DNA of 53,645 nt from Hyphomicrobiales bacterium (GCA_900470965.1 UCCS01000055.1:1-53645), one strand, 5' to 3'; counted from the first letter of the stretch, positions 41,260 through 50,898 are shown. Made by a program: numbers and translations. Notes: a model not told the origin generated them from the letters alone.

Positions 41260-42147
41260 ATGGCTGATAAAAAACGCACAGAGCCGGACTGGCAGGACAT
41301 CAGGGTCTTCCTCGCATTGGGGCGACATGGCAGTCTGTCAGCGGCGGCCCGCACATTGCGCGTCAACCATGCAACGATTGCCCGCCGGCTTCATTCACTG
41401 GAGGAAACGCTCGGCGAAAAACTGGTCGAGCGCCGCCCGGACGGCTATGTGCTCACACCCGCCGGAACCCGCGCACTCACTGCAGCAAGCGATATGGAAG
41501 CCTCCGTCCAGACGCTCGGACGGGGCTGGAAGGATGACACGCCGAAAGGCCTGGTGCGCATCAACGCTTCGCCCGCACTCTCGCAGGGCTTCCTGATCCC
41601 CCGGCTGGCGGAAATCAGCAAACAATATCCGGGCCTCGACATCGACCTCGCGACCGACCTGCGTACCATAAGCCTTGAACGCCACGAGGCCGACATCGCC
41701 ATACGCCTGGCAAAACCGCAGGACGGCGATCTCATCGCCAAGCAGCTCGCGACGATCGGATACGGATTTTACGGAACGCAGGAGGTTTGCCGGCAGGTCG
41801 AAAACGGCGCCGAACCCGTCTTCGTCGGATTTGACGAGGTGAACGGCTATGTGCCCGAGGCGATCTGGCTGGCCCGCCACTTCTCGCACGCGCGTGTGTC
41901 TTTCCGCGCCAACAATCAGGTTTCCCAGGCGATGGCTGCCAAGTCAGGCGCAGGTCTGGCGCTCCTGCCGCATTACATCGGTCGCACGGAAAAAAGCCTC
42001 TATGCTTGCTCGCTCGAACTCGTCCCGCCGCCGCGGGAGGCCTGGCTTCTCACCCGACGCCAGCAGCGCAAGGATCTGCCGATCCGGACCGTCGCCGAAT
42101 ACATCACCAAGATATTCGCGACGGAACGAGCTTTATTCGAGGAATGA
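41260..42147 (+). CDS. LysR-family transcriptional regulator
   Basis: A 295-residue LysR protein: HTH in DIRVFLALGRHGSLSAAARTLRVNHATIARRLHSLEE (residues about 13-49) and an effector domain (LVRINASPALSQGFLIPRLAEISKQYPGLDIDL). It lies 78 bp from the divergent MBL-SDR-tautomerase-NMO operon, the probable target. ATG 41260 is used; TTG 41254 is an alternative, and neither has a strong ribosome site. Confidence 0.9.
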   Translation: MADKKRTEPDWQDIRVFLALGRHGSLSAAARTLRVNHATIARRLHSLEETLGEKLVERRPDGYVLTPAGTRALTAASDMEASVQTLGRGWKDDTPKGLVRINASPALSQGFLIPRLAEISKQYPGLDIDLATDLRTISLERHEADIAIRLAKPQDGDLIAKQLATIGYGFYGTQEVCRQVENGAEPVFVGFDEVNGYVPEAIWLARHFSHARVSFRANNQVSQAMAAKSGAGLALLPHYIGRTEKSLYACSLELVPPPREAWLLTRRQQRKDLPIRTVAEYITKIFATERALFEE

Positions 42148-42180
42148 GGCCTCGAGTCCACATCCCGAAGCCGCGCTTCC

Positions 42181-42945
42181 TTAGAAGGACAGGTCGAGCA
42201 CTCGGCCTTCGAACAGGCGGTCGCGTGAACCCTCGAGATGCGCCCGCATCAGGTCACGGGCATTCTCCGCCCTGCCCTCGGCGATCGCCTTGTAGATTTC
42301 GTTATGCTCCTGGTACACCTGCTCCAGGCCCGGTCGTGGGCCGAGCAGCGAAAGCCCGTGCAGATGCATGCCGACGGCGATATGCGCTTTTAGCGCATCC
42401 ATGGAGGCGGTGTAATAGTGATTGTTGGCCGCCTCGGTGACGGCACGGTGGAAGACGAAGTCGGCATCCACCCGGTGTAGCTGATGACTTGTCGCTTCAC
42501 GCAGATCCGCAAGGGCTGCGGCAATCTTCTGGATCGCGGCATCGTCGCGGCGCTTGGCGGCAAAATAGGCGGCAGCCGGCTCGATCGTCAGGCGGAATTC
42601 GTAGCAGCGCTGGATATCGGCAATCGTCTTGACCGGCGAATAGGCAAGCTGCGCTGTCGGCGAGCCATGCGCGCTGACGAAGGTGCCAGCCCCCTGCCTT
42701 GCATAGACAATCCCCTGCTCTCTGAGACGCGCCAGCGCATCGCGCACGATGGGGCGCGAGACGCCGAGCAGAGAGGCAAGTTCATGTTCACCCGGAAGGC
42801 GTGAATCCGGCGGATAGTTGCCGGCGCGGATACGCTCCATCAACTGATCGAAGACACGGTCGACCAGCTTCACAGCCTTGCCGCGCTCCGGTCGAGCTGC
42901 AGGCGCTGCCTCCGGCTTCACCAATCCGCCATTCGCTTCATCCAC
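42181..42945 (-). CDS. FadR-subfamily GntR transcriptional regulator
   Basis: About 254 residues: winged helix DRVFDQLMERIRAGNYPPDSRLPGEHELASLLGVSRPIVRDALARLREQGIV, then an all-helical FCD effector domain (TIEPAAAYFAAKRR, DADFVFHRAVTEAANNHYY, HNEIYKAIAEGRAENARDLMRAHL) with the Asp/His residues that bind metal and carboxylate ligands. GTG 42945 has GGGGAG at 7 nt; ATG 42951 is too close to that site and ATG 42966 has none, so the start is uncertain. Located after the DUF1537 gene; it probably represses the acid-sugar operons when ligand is absent. Confidence 0.9.
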   Translation of the reverse strand: MDEANGGLVKPEAAPAARPERGKAVKLVDRVFDQLMERIRAGNYPPDSRLPGEHELASLLGVSRPIVRDALARLREQGIVYARQGAGTFVSAHGSPTAQLAYSPVKTIADIQRCYEFRLTIEPAAAYFAAKRRDDAAIQKIAAALADLREATSHQLHRVDADFVFHRAVTEAANNHYYTASMDALKAHIAVGMHLHGLSLLGPRPGLEQVYQEHNEIYKAIAEGRAENARDLMRAHLEGSRDRLFEGRVLDLSF

Positions 42946-42969
42946 TCTCATTCTCCCCGCTGGCATCCG

Positions 42970-44031
42970 TTAAGCCGCCTGATTCCGAACGATCAGTCTT
43001 AGCAAACTATCGGAATTGCCGAAGCCCCCCGACTTGACGGCACACCGGAATTGCCGCCCGTTGACACCGGTAACGTCAAACCACGGAATACCGGCTTCGA
43101 TTTCCCCCTTCGGAAACAGGACTGAAACGCCCAGTTCGCGAAAAACGGCAAGCGCAGTATCGCCGCCACCCACCATGATCATGTCCGGGTTCGTATCATC
43201 TATGACCGATTTCACACCCTGCGCAAAGCGAGTGGCAACGAGTGCGGCATCGCTCTTCATCTCGCCCGTGCAGCGCATCAGCGCCGGCAGTGCCAGCCCC
43301 TCGCCGCTTTCGACCACGCCCATCGGCGCATCCATGACGATGCGGAGCGCACCCGAGGCTTCAAGACTGTCCATCTGCGCGGCGGTGATCGGATCGCGGG
43401 AGCCGAAGGCAAAAAGTGTCTTCCGCGTCGCAAGAAATTCCGGCGGGAGCCGTGCAGCCTCGCCGAGCCGGCGCGCCAGTGCGGAGCCCAGACCGCGAGC
43501 GCCGACGGCAAGCGTCGAAAGCCAGTCATTCTCGACGACGACGATATCGAGATCGGCATCGTCCTCGGCATCGGCGACCAATACTTCGCGGCCAAATCCG
43601 GCAAAGAGATCGGCGATCGGCAACGGATGCTCAACGCCCCGCCCGACCACGCAACCGCGATAGGTGATGCGCTCCTGATCGGGAATGGCGGGCGCCATGA
43701 GGATAGTCTTGAGACCCAACACATCGGCCAGCGCAATGCTTTCGGCCGCAACATTGCCCTTCAACCGGGAGTCGATTTTCTTCATGAAGATGGCCGACCC
43801 GGCAGCGCGCAGGGTCTCGGCAACCGCCCGCACGCGCGCATCCGCTTCCTCCTCCGGCAGGCCGCGCGAGGCCGTATTGACCACCACGACTTCGGCACCG
43901 GTTTCCAGCGACTTGCCGGCCGCTTCGATATCGATCGCCACAGCGACTGACAGCCCGGCCTCGACAAAGGGGGTCCCCGTATCGAGAGAGCCGGTCAGGT
44001 CGTCGGCAATGATGGCGACTTTCAGCGTCAT
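42970..44031 (-). CDS. DUF1537 four-carbon acid sugar kinase family protein
   Basis: A 353-residue kinase-like protein. IADDLTGSLDTGTPFVEAG matches the IADDLTGA-D family signature, and MKKIDSRLKGN the K-K-x-D-S-x-L-R-G-N motif. ATP-binding Gly-rich stretch MVGGGDTALAVF and VTGVNGRQFRCAVKSGGFG close the C-terminal domain. Known members (DtnK, OtnK, LtnK) phosphorylate D-threonate, D-erythronate or L-threonate. It is somewhat short for the family (usually about 400-430). ATGA overlap with the ABC ATPase gene links uptake to phosphorylation. Confidence 0.88.
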   Translation of the reverse strand: MTLKVAIIADDLTGSLDTGTPFVEAGLSVAVAIDIEAAGKSLETGAEVVVVNTASRGLPEEEADARVRAVAETLRAAGSAIFMKKIDSRLKGNVAAESIALADVLGLKTILMAPAIPDQERITYRGCVVGRGVEHPLPIADLFAGFGREVLVADAEDDADLDIVVVENDWLSTLAVGARGLGSALARRLGEAARLPPEFLATRKTLFAFGSRDPITAAQMDSLEASGALRIVMDAPMGVVESGEGLALPALMRCTGEMKSDAALVATRFAQGVKSVIDDTNPDMIMVGGGDTALAVFRELGVSVLFPKGEIEAGIPWFDVTGVNGRQFRCAVKSGGFGNSDSLLRLIVRNQAA

Positions 44032-45020
44032 GAGGCCTGCCCCGTATTGACGGCATGGCAGGCGACGAGATGGCCGGGCTTTGCCTCCGTCCATTCCGGA
44101 ATGACCTTGCTGCAAACCTCCATCGCGATCGGGCAGCGCGTATGGAAACGGCAGCCTGTTGGCGGGTTCAGCGGGCTCGGCACATCGCCCTGCAGGATCT
44201 GGCGCTTGCGGGTGCGCTCGAGCTCCGGATCGGTCTCGGGAACAGCCGACAGCAGCGCCTTCGTATAGGGATGCAGCGGATTGTCGAAGAGCTCTTCACG
44301 CGTTGCGAGCTCGGCCAGACGGCCAAGATACATGACGCCGACGCGGGTACTGATATGGCGCACGACAGCCAGGTCATGGGCGATGAAGAGATAGGTCAGG
44401 CCGTATTTTTCCTGCAGGTCGAGCAGCAGGTTGATGATCTGCGCCTGGATCGACACATCGAGCGCCGAGATCGCCTCGTCGCAGACGATGAACTTCGGCT
44501 GACAGGCAAGCGCGCGGGCAATGACGACACGCTGGCGCTGGCCGCCCGAGAGCTCATGCGGATAGCGCTGGGCAAAACGTGTCGGCAGGCCGACATCCGT
44601 CAGCAGCGCCGCGACCTTGTCCTTCAGCTCGGCCTTGGTGGCAAGCTTGTGGAAGAGGATCGGCTCGCCGATCGCCTCGCCGACCGTCATGCGCGGGTTC
44701 AGCGTCGAATAGGGATCCTGGAAGACGATCTGCAGGTCACGGCGGAACGGCCGCATCTGCTTTTCGTCCAGTGTCGCAAGATCCTGGCCCTTGTAGACCA
44801 CCTTGCCGCTGGTCGCCTTGTAGAGATTGAGGATGGTGAAGCCGGTCGTCGACTTGCCGCAGCCGGATTCGCCGACAAGGCTCAGCGTCTCGCCTTCCAT
44901 GATCTCGAGATTGACGTTGTCGAGCGCATAGACAGTCGCCGAGCGTTCCCCGAAAGCACCGAGCTTGACATGGAAATGCTTGACGAGGTTTTCGACCTTC
45001 AAGAGCGGTTGAGCACCCAT
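44028..45020 (-). CDS. Oligopeptide-type ABC transporter ATP-binding protein (DppF/OppF-like)
   Basis: A 330-residue ABC ATPase: Walker A GESGCGKST, Q-loop FQDPYSTLNP, signature LSGGQRQRVVIARAL, Walker B FIVCDEAISALD, H-loop AHD. The C-terminal oligopeptide-transporter domain has CRFHTRCPIAMEVC, a Cys-rich motif that in some family members binds an Fe-S cluster. It shares a base (TGATG) with the paired ATPase upstream and overlaps the DUF1537 kinase downstream. Confidence 0.94.
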   Translation of the reverse strand: MGAQPLLKVENLVKHFHVKLGAFGERSATVYALDNVNLEIMEGETLSLVGESGCGKSTTGFTILNLYKATSGKVVYKGQDLATLDEKQMRPFRRDLQIVFQDPYSTLNPRMTVGEAIGEPILFHKLATKAELKDKVAALLTDVGLPTRFAQRYPHELSGGQRQRVVIARALACQPKFIVCDEAISALDVSIQAQIINLLLDLQEKYGLTYLFIAHDLAVVRHISTRVGVMYLGRLAELATREELFDNPLHPYTKALLSAVPETDPELERTRKRQILQGDVPSPLNPPTGCRFHTRCPIAMEVCSKVIPEWTEAKPGHLVACHAVNTGQAS

Positions 45021-46027
45021 CACGCAGCCTCCTGCATTCTCTGGACGACGAAACAAGCGGTACGATGCGCGCTGTTGCCGGAAATCGGCTCAAGCTGCGG
45101 CACGCGCTCATGACAGACGGCTTCGGCCAGCGGGCAGCGCGGCGCAAAGGGGCAGCCCTTCGGACGGCGGCCGGGCTCCGGCGGCGTGCCGCCGATCGAG
45201 GACAGGCGGCTTGCCGGCGCATCCGAAAGCTTCGGGATCGAGGACAAGAGGCCACGCGTATAGGGATGGCTGGGACGAGCATAGAGCTCGTCCACTGGCG
45301 CATCTTCCACGACCGTGCCGGCATAGAGCACGGCGACGCGATCGACGAGACCCGCAATCAGCGCGAGGTCGTGGGTGATCCAGACAACGGACATGCCGAG
45401 CTTGGCGCGCAGATCCTTCACCAGATCGACGATCTGGGCCTGGATCGTCACGTCGAGTGCAGTCGTCGGCTCGTCGGCGATCAACAGCTTCGGATTGCAC
45501 GCAAGGCCGATCGCGATCATCACGCGTTGGCGCATGCCGCCGGACAGCTCGTGCGGATAGGCCATCAGCCGCTCTTCCGGCCCGGGAATGCCGACAAGGC
45601 GCAAAAGCTCGACGGCGCGAGCCCGTGCCTCTTTCTTCGACATCTTGCGATGATAGATCAGCGGCTCGCAGATCTGGTCGCCGATGCGCATGACCGGATT
45701 GAGCGACGTCATCGGATCCTGGAAGACGAAGCCGACATCGCCGCCGCGCACCTTGCGCAGCTCGCGGTTCGACATCTTCTGCAGGTCGCGGCCGTCAAAC
45801 TTGGCCGTACCCTTCGTTACCTTGATCTTGTTGGGCAGAAGCCGCATCAGGCTCAGCATCGTCAGGCTCTTGCCGCAGCCGGATTCACCGACGACGCCAA
45901 GCGTCTCGCCCTTGTTGACGTGGAGGTCAATGCCGTCGACGACAACGGCCGGGCCGCGGCGCGTGTCGATCTCGATGGTGAGGTCCTTCACGTCCAGCAG
46001 GCGTTCACTGGTGGTTGCGTTCATCAT
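45020..46027 (-). CDS. Oligopeptide-type ABC transporter ATP-binding protein (DppD/OppD-like)
   Basis: A 335-residue ABC ATPase: Walker A GESGCGKSL, Q-loop FQDPMTSLNP, signature LSGGMRQRVMIAIGL, Walker B LLIADEPTTALD, H-loop THD, and the C-terminal CPFAPRCPLAEAVC motif. It forms the heterodimeric motor with the other ATPase. Start at ATG 46027 (or 46024), overlapping the permease stop as ATGA. Confidence 0.94.
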   Translation of the reverse strand: MMNATTSERLLDVKDLTIEIDTRRGPAVVVDGIDLHVNKGETLGVVGESGCGKSLTMLSLMRLLPNKIKVTKGTAKFDGRDLQKMSNRELRKVRGGDVGFVFQDPMTSLNPVMRIGDQICEPLIYHRKMSKKEARARAVELLRLVGIPGPEERLMAYPHELSGGMRQRVMIAIGLACNPKLLIADEPTTALDVTIQAQIVDLVKDLRAKLGMSVVWITHDLALIAGLVDRVAVLYAGTVVEDAPVDELYARPSHPYTRGLLSSIPKLSDAPASRLSSIGGTPPEPGRRPKGCPFAPRCPLAEAVCHERVPQLEPISGNSAHRTACFVVQRMQEAA

Positions 46028-46983
46028 TTGCTGCCCCGCGGATTGAGTGCATCGTTGAGGCCATCGCCGAGGAAGCTGAAGGCCACCGAAGCAAGACCGA
46101 GCACGGCCGCCGGAGCGGCGAGGAGATGCGGATAATGCTGCCATACGCGTAGGCCGTCCGAGATCATGTTGCCCCAGCTCGGCGTGGGCGGATTAACCCC
46201 GACACCGAGGAAGCTGAAGGCACTTTCCAGCACCATTGCCGTGCCTAGGCCGGCGCTGACGGAAACGATCAGCGGACCAAGCGCATTCGGCACGATGTAG
46301 CGCATGATGACGATCCAGTTGGAAAGGCCAAGCGCCTGTGCCGCCATGACGTAGGGACGATTGCGGATCGACAGGACCTGCGCGCGAACGAGGCGCGCAT
46401 AGGGCGGCCAGGAGATCAGCGCCATCGAACCGAAGACCAGGAGGAAGTCCACCCAGACCGTCTGGCGGTAGAACGGATTGAGGGTCGCGAGATACTGCGC
46501 CTCCATCCATTTGGTGATCGGCGTCTTCAGCGATGCATTGATAACGACGACGAGAAGCAGGTTCGGTACCGACATCGTCACATCCGTCAGCCACATGATG
46601 ACCCGGTCGAAGGGATTGCCGAAGAAGCCGGCGACCGCACCAAGCAGAAGCCCGATCACGACAGCGACAAAGGTGACGATGACGGCAACGAGGAAGGCCG
46701 TGCGCGTACCAAACACGATGCGGCTGAAGACGTCGCGGCCGAGATCATCAGTTCCGAAAAAATGCGCGAGGGACGGCGGTGCATTGCGCGAGGCAAGATC
46801 CTGACTGAGATAGTCATATGGCGTCAGATACGGACCGAAGATTGCCGTGAAGGCGAGGACCACGATCACGATCAGGCCGAAGATCGCAAGCTTGTTGCGC
46901 TTCAGGCGATGCCAGGCATCGCGCCACAGGTTGACCGGCGGCTCCTCGGCCGTGTCGATCGTCGAAAGAGGAATAGCGGACAT
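46024..46983 (-). CDS. ABC transporter permease (DppC/OppC-like)
   Basis: A 319-residue permease with six hydrophobic segments. The EAA-like loop (RAQVLSIRNRPYVMAAQALGLSNWIVIMRYIVPNALGPLI) contacts the ATPase. N-terminal WHRLKRNKLAIFGLIVIV and GTDDLGRDVFSRIVFGTRTAF are typical of DppC. It is 2 bp from the stop-side start of the partner permease; operon order is binding protein, DppB, DppC, DppD, DppF, kinase, GntR. Confidence 0.94.
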   Translation of the reverse strand: MSAIPLSTIDTAEEPPVNLWRDAWHRLKRNKLAIFGLIVIVVLAFTAIFGPYLTPYDYLSQDLASRNAPPSLAHFFGTDDLGRDVFSRIVFGTRTAFLVAVIVTFVAVVIGLLLGAVAGFFGNPFDRVIMWLTDVTMSVPNLLLVVVINASLKTPITKWMEAQYLATLNPFYRQTVWVDFLLVFGSMALISWPPYARLVRAQVLSIRNRPYVMAAQALGLSNWIVIMRYIVPNALGPLIVSVSAGLGTAMVLESAFSFLGVGVNPPTPSWGNMISDGLRVWQHYPHLLAAPAAVLGLASVAFSFLGDGLNDALNPRGSK

Positions 46984-46985
46984 GA

Positions 46986-47948
46986 TCAGCGGCTCCTTCT
47001 GGAATCATTGGCGCGCGGATCGAGCAGCGGGTAGAGCACATCGACCAGCAGGTTCGACACCATGACCAGGAAGGATCCGATCAGGGTGATCGCGAGAATG
47101 ACGGGATAATCGGAATTGGTGAGCGCCTGCACGGTCAACCGGCCGAGACCCGGCAGGCCAAAGACGAGCTCGACGAAGATGGCGCCGTTGACGATGGTGA
47201 TCATGATGAGGCCGAGCTGTGTGACGACGGGCGTCAGCACCGGGCGCAGGATATGCTTCAGCGCCACCACGATTTCCGGCACGCCCTTGGCACGCGCGGT
47301 GCGAACGAAATCTTCGGACAGCACTTCGATAACGGCGGCGCGCGTCTGGCGCACGATCAGCGCGATCGGCTGGAAGGAGAGCACGACGAGCGGCAGGATG
47401 ATGCGCATGTCGAAGACGCCGCCCCAGCCGTAGGGCACCTTGATCATCGGCAGCAGCACGATCAGCGCCACCATCAGCAGCGGACCGGCGACATAGGCAG
47501 GGATCGCCCAGAGAAAAAGTGCCGTACCGAGGATCGTATAGTCGATGCGGTTGTTCTGGTTCAGAGCGGCGATCATCCCGAGCGGGATCGCAACGACCGT
47601 CGTCAGGATGATGGAACAGAGTGCAAGCTGGAAGGAGACGGGAGCAGCTGCCGAAACCATTGCCCAGACGGAGCGGCCGGATGTCAGCGAATTGCCGAAC
47701 TGCCCGTGCAGGAGGTTCCAGACATAGAGGCCGAACTGCTCGATGAAGGGCTTGTTGAGACCAGCACTTTCGCGGATCGCCTCGATCCGCTGTGGGTTGT
47801 AAGCGACGTCACCAGGCGCGCGAAGGAAGATCAGCTTGATCGGATCGCCCGCGCCATAGAACGCCATCGCGTAGACGGCCATCATCACGACAAGGACAGA
47901 CGGAATCCAGATGGCAAACCGCGTGAACACATAGCGTAGCAAGGCCAC
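46986..47948 (-). CDS. ABC transporter permease (DppB/OppB-like)
   Basis: A 320-residue permease with about six membrane helices; RYVFTRFAIWIPSVLVVMMAVYAMAF is the DppB N-terminus and RTARAKGVPEIVVALKHILRPVLTPVVTQLG is the EAA loop. It pairs with DppC as the membrane pore. It lies 127 bp after the binding-protein gene, a gap filled with stable hairpins. Confidence 0.94.
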   Translation of the reverse strand: MALLRYVFTRFAIWIPSVLVVMMAVYAMAFYGAGDPIKLIFLRAPGDVAYNPQRIEAIRESAGLNKPFIEQFGLYVWNLLHGQFGNSLTSGRSVWAMVSAAAPVSFQLALCSIILTTVVAIPLGMIAALNQNNRIDYTILGTALFLWAIPAYVAGPLLMVALIVLLPMIKVPYGWGGVFDMRIILPLVVLSFQPIALIVRQTRAAVIEVLSEDFVRTARAKGVPEIVVALKHILRPVLTPVVTQLGLIMITIVNGAIFVELVFGLPGLGRLTVQALTNSDYPVILAITLIGSFLVMVSNLLVDVLYPLLDPRANDSRRSR

Positions 47949-48011
47949 CTCCCATTCTTGCCCGGCGCATTCCCGCGGGAGGCCGCAGCCGCCGGTTCTT
48001 CTTGAAATATA

Positions 48012-48084
48012 GCGCGAAGGCCTTTCGGCCTTCGCGCCGCTGCTTTGGCCGCATCATGCGGCCCTGCTATCGGCTTCAGCCGAT
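48012..48084 (-). other. Three consecutive hairpins between binding-protein and permease genes
   Basis: Perfect stems: an 11-bp arm pair GCGCGAAGGCC/GGCCTTCGCGC with loop TTTC (48012-48037), a 7-bp pair GGCCGCA/TGCGGCC (48047-48063), and a 7-bp pair ATCGGCT/AGCCGAT spanning the binding-protein stop (48069-48084). They probably act as a partial terminator or 3' mRNA stabiliser that raises binding-protein output over the permeases. Confidence 0.65.
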
Positions 48085-49716
48085 GGAAACATCCCAGGGA
48101 GCCACGACCTGCCAGTCGAGGTTCTTTTCCATTGCCTTGACGTCCTTGGTTGCCCAGCGCGACATCGCCTGAGAGTACCACGGAAGGAAGGCCCAGTCGT
48201 CGCGGAAGGCCTTCTGGGCCTCCTGCGCGAGCTTCACGCGATCCGGATCATCGGCAGCCTTGGTTGCGGCTTCCGCCAGCAGACTGTCCACCTTGTCGTT
48301 CTTGTATCCGCCGAGCTTGTTCTGGGCGTTGGACGAGGTGGAGGCGATCGAACCGGCGAGATAGGAGACCGCATCGGGAACACGCGTACCGACGTCATCA
48401 CGGAAGATCTGAACCGAGTTCTGGTCCGGACCGGCATAGGCGTCCTGCTGCGGCCTCATGTCGACGGCAGTGACGCCTAGGTTCTGGCGCCACTGCTCGG
48501 CGATGAACTGGGCAGCCGCCTGGATCGCCGGGCCGGAAATGCCGACGAACAGCAGCTTTGGAAGACGCTCAGGACCGCCATAGCTCGATTCAGCCAGCAA
48601 CTTCTTGGCCGCTGCAGGATCATACGGATAGGGTTCGAAACCGGAATTGTCAGCACCCGGAACCGAGTTCAGGATCTGGTCGGCCTTCTTGTGCGGACCA
48701 TCCGGATAGGACGCCTTGAACAGGCCGTCGCGATCGACCGCCATGATCAGCGCCTGACGCACCTTCGGGTCATCCATCGGCGCGCGCGATGTGTTGAACC
48801 AGAAATGCTGGCTGGTCGGGATGAGCGGACCGGCAGAAAACTCCGGGCCGAGATCCTGGATGATCGTCGAGGTGACGAGCTCGGTGTGAGCATTGTATTC
48901 GCCGGACTTGATCAGCGAGGTCGCAGTCACGTTGTCTTCGATCGAACTGATCTCAATGCGGGCGAGCTTCGGCTTCGGTCCGAAGAACTTTTCGTTCGGC
49001 TCGAAGGTCAGCGTGCCGGCGTCGATATCAAGCGCCGTCAGCTTGAAGGGACCGGAATAGACGGCGCTGCTATCAGGCTTGTACCAATCGGCCACCTCCT
49101 CACCATCGCTGCCGCGCGACTGGGCGGCCTTGGTGATCGGGACGATGTGGTTGGCAAGGCGCATGAAGAAGATCGGATCTGGCTGCGTCAGCGTGCAGAC
49201 AACCGTCAATTCATCAGGCGTTGTTACGCCGGTCAGCTCCTTGGCGGAGCCGGCGGAGATTTCCTTGTAACCGGCGACCTTGCTCAGCACCTGATCGACG
49301 CGCTGGTTCTTCGTATTGGGCATGGAGGAAACCTCCCAGGAGCCCTTGATATCGGCCGCGGTGATCTTGCTGCCATCGGAGAAGACTGCCTTCGGGTCGA
49401 TCTTGAACGTCCAGACCTTCTTGTCCGGCGAGTCCCAGCTCGTGAAGACGTAAGGCTGGATCTTGCCCTCCGCGTCGAAATACATCGGCGACGCCCACCA
49501 GAAGGAATTCCAGCGGAAGGTTCTGCCGCCGCCGCGCAGCGGCGACCAGTCCTGGTCGAAGGCCGGATTGATGGCCTTCAAAACCTGTCCGTCCTGCGCC
49601 ATGACGATGCGCGCGCTCGCACCGAAGAGCGAGAAGCCGACACCGGCCGCAAGCCCGAGCTTCAGCGCTTCACGACGGGAAATCTGCGAAAAGTTTTGGT
49701 CACTACCAATTGTCAT
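48076..49716 (-). CDS. Periplasmic substrate-binding protein of peptide/nickel/opine-type ABC transporter
   Basis: A 546-residue SBP_bac_5 protein. The N-terminus carries a twin-arginine signal (SRREALKLGLAAGVGFSLFG, cleavage near VMA-QD), so export is by Tat. The mature part has WTFKIDPKAVFSDGSKITAADIKGSWE and FNTSRAPMDDPKVRQALIMAVDRDGL, family-typical. Substrate could be a small glycan or peptide; the downstream kinase and lyase genes argue for an acid sugar conjugate. GGAGG lies 5 nt before ATG 49716. It heads the transport operon. Confidence 0.92.
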   Translation of the reverse strand: MTIGSDQNFSQISRREALKLGLAAGVGFSLFGASARIVMAQDGQVLKAINPAFDQDWSPLRGGGRTFRWNSFWWASPMYFDAEGKIQPYVFTSWDSPDKKVWTFKIDPKAVFSDGSKITAADIKGSWEVSSMPNTKNQRVDQVLSKVAGYKEISAGSAKELTGVTTPDELTVVCTLTQPDPIFFMRLANHIVPITKAAQSRGSDGEEVADWYKPDSSAVYSGPFKLTALDIDAGTLTFEPNEKFFGPKPKLARIEISSIEDNVTATSLIKSGEYNAHTELVTSTIIQDLGPEFSAGPLIPTSQHFWFNTSRAPMDDPKVRQALIMAVDRDGLFKASYPDGPHKKADQILNSVPGADNSGFEPYPYDPAAAKKLLAESSYGGPERLPKLLFVGISGPAIQAAAQFIAEQWRQNLGVTAVDMRPQQDAYAGPDQNSVQIFRDDVGTRVPDAVSYLAGSIASTSSNAQNKLGGYKNDKVDSLLAEAATKAADDPDRVKLAQEAQKAFRDDWAFLPWYSQAMSRWATKDVKAMEKNLDWQVVAPWDVSIG

Positions 49717-49992
49717 TTGCTCCTCCGTGGCAAATAGCGCGCCTTTCGAAAGACCTCCCCGAAGCTGCGCGATATGGCGCTGACATTTGCGCGATAATGT
49801 AAATCTGTCAATGGAAAATAGAGTACGAAAGATTAAAAACGATGACATCAATTATTTAATGATAGAAATCAATAGCTTGAAAATGCGCATACGAAGTTTT
49901 CAAATTTGTAAGATTGACAACTACGCCGCATTGAGATGAATACGACAGCGTAGGAACGTGCCGGGAAGGCCCGGTCTGACGAGGAGGATACT
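49717..49992. promoter_or_regulatory. Divergent promoter region of the acid-sugar operons
   Basis: A 276-bp AT-rich gap between the binding-protein gene (minus) and the DapA-like gene (plus). It contains a 7-13-7 inverted repeat TTGAAAA/TTTTCAA (49877-49903) around the palindrome ATGCGCAT, a plausible GntR-family operator, and TTGACA (49914-49919) with a weak -10 candidate near GAATAC about 18 bp later for the plus gene. No ORF is convincing. Confidence 0.5.
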
Positions 49993-50898
49993 TTGAGCAA
50001 TCACAAGATTACAGGCGTCTATAGCGCCGCCACCACCCCTCTCAATACCGATGGCAGCCCCGATCTCGGCCTTTTCGCGGAACATTGCCAGCGGCTGATC
50101 GAAGAAAGCTGCTCCGGCGTTGCACTGCTCGGGACGACGGGCGAAGCCAACTCCTTCTCTTCCCCCGAACGCCGCATGATCCTCGAAGCGGCTCTGAAGG
50201 CTGGCATTCCAGCCGACAAGCTGCTGCCAGGCACCGGCGTCGTCGCCATTCCCGAGACGGTCGAACTGACGAAGCATGCGCTTTCGCTTGGCGTTACCAA
50301 GGTGGTCATGCTGCCGCCCTTCTACTACAAGGGCGTCTCCGATGAGGGGCTGTTCACTGCCTATGCGCAGATTCTGGAGAAGATCGGCGATACCAGGCTG
50401 CAGGTGATGCTCTATCATATCCCGCAGGTCTCAGGCGTTCCGCTCTCCATTCCGCTGATCAGCCGCCTGGTTGAAGCCTTCCCGGAAACGGTCGTCGGTA
50501 TTAAGGAATCTGCAGGCGATTTCAATAACATGCAGGCGATCATCGCAGCCTGCCCTGGCTTCTCGGTGCTATGCGGTGCCGACCCGCTGCTGCTGCCGCT
50601 CCTGAAGGCCGGAGGCGCCGGTTGCATTACCGCGACCTCGAACCTCGTCGCAAATTCGCTGCGCACGGTCTACGACCATGTCCACGACGAGACGAAGAGG
50701 GCAGAGGTCGAGGCTGCGCAGGGGCGCATCAATGCCTTCCGCACCCTGTCGAACTCCTATGTCCAGATCCCGACGATCAAAGCCATGGTTGGCCTGAAGA
50801 CCGGCAATGCCGGCTGGCGGCGCACGCGCCCGCCGCTGGTGCCGCTCAATGATGCCGAATATGCGGCACTCGCCGAAGGCTACGCAAAGCTGCCGTAA
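49993..50898 (+). CDS. DapA/NanA-family lyase (2-oxo-acid aldolase)
   Basis: A 301-residue class I lyase: LLGTTGEANSFS carries the GTTGE loop, VMLYHIPQVSG the Tyr, and VVGIKESAGD the Schiff-base Lys. All key residues are canonical, unlike the DapA-like protein at 1280. The TTG start at 49993 has GGAGG with 5 nt. It is 11 bp from the BNR gene and opposite the ABC operon, so it probably cleaves or dehydrates a sugar acid derived from the imported substrate rather than making dihydrodipicolinate. Confidence 0.9.
   Translation: MSNHKITGVYSAATTPLNTDGSPDLGLFAEHCQRLIEESCSGVALLGTTGEANSFSSPERRMILEAALKAGIPADKLLPGTGVVAIPETVELTKHALSLGVTKVVMLPPFYYKGVSDEGLFTAYAQILEKIGDTRLQVMLYHIPQVSGVPLSIPLISRLVEAFPETVVGIKESAGDFNNMQAIIAACPGFSVLCGADPLLLPLLKAGGAGCITATSNLVANSLRTVYDHVHDETKRAEVEAAQGRINAFRTLSNSYVQIPTIKAMVGLKTGNAGWRRTRPPLVPLNDAEYAALAEGYAKLP

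Noticed and set aside
45065..46135. 356-codon frame antisense to the ABC ATPase
   Set aside because: Antisense shadow of a gene with all Walker and signature motifs.
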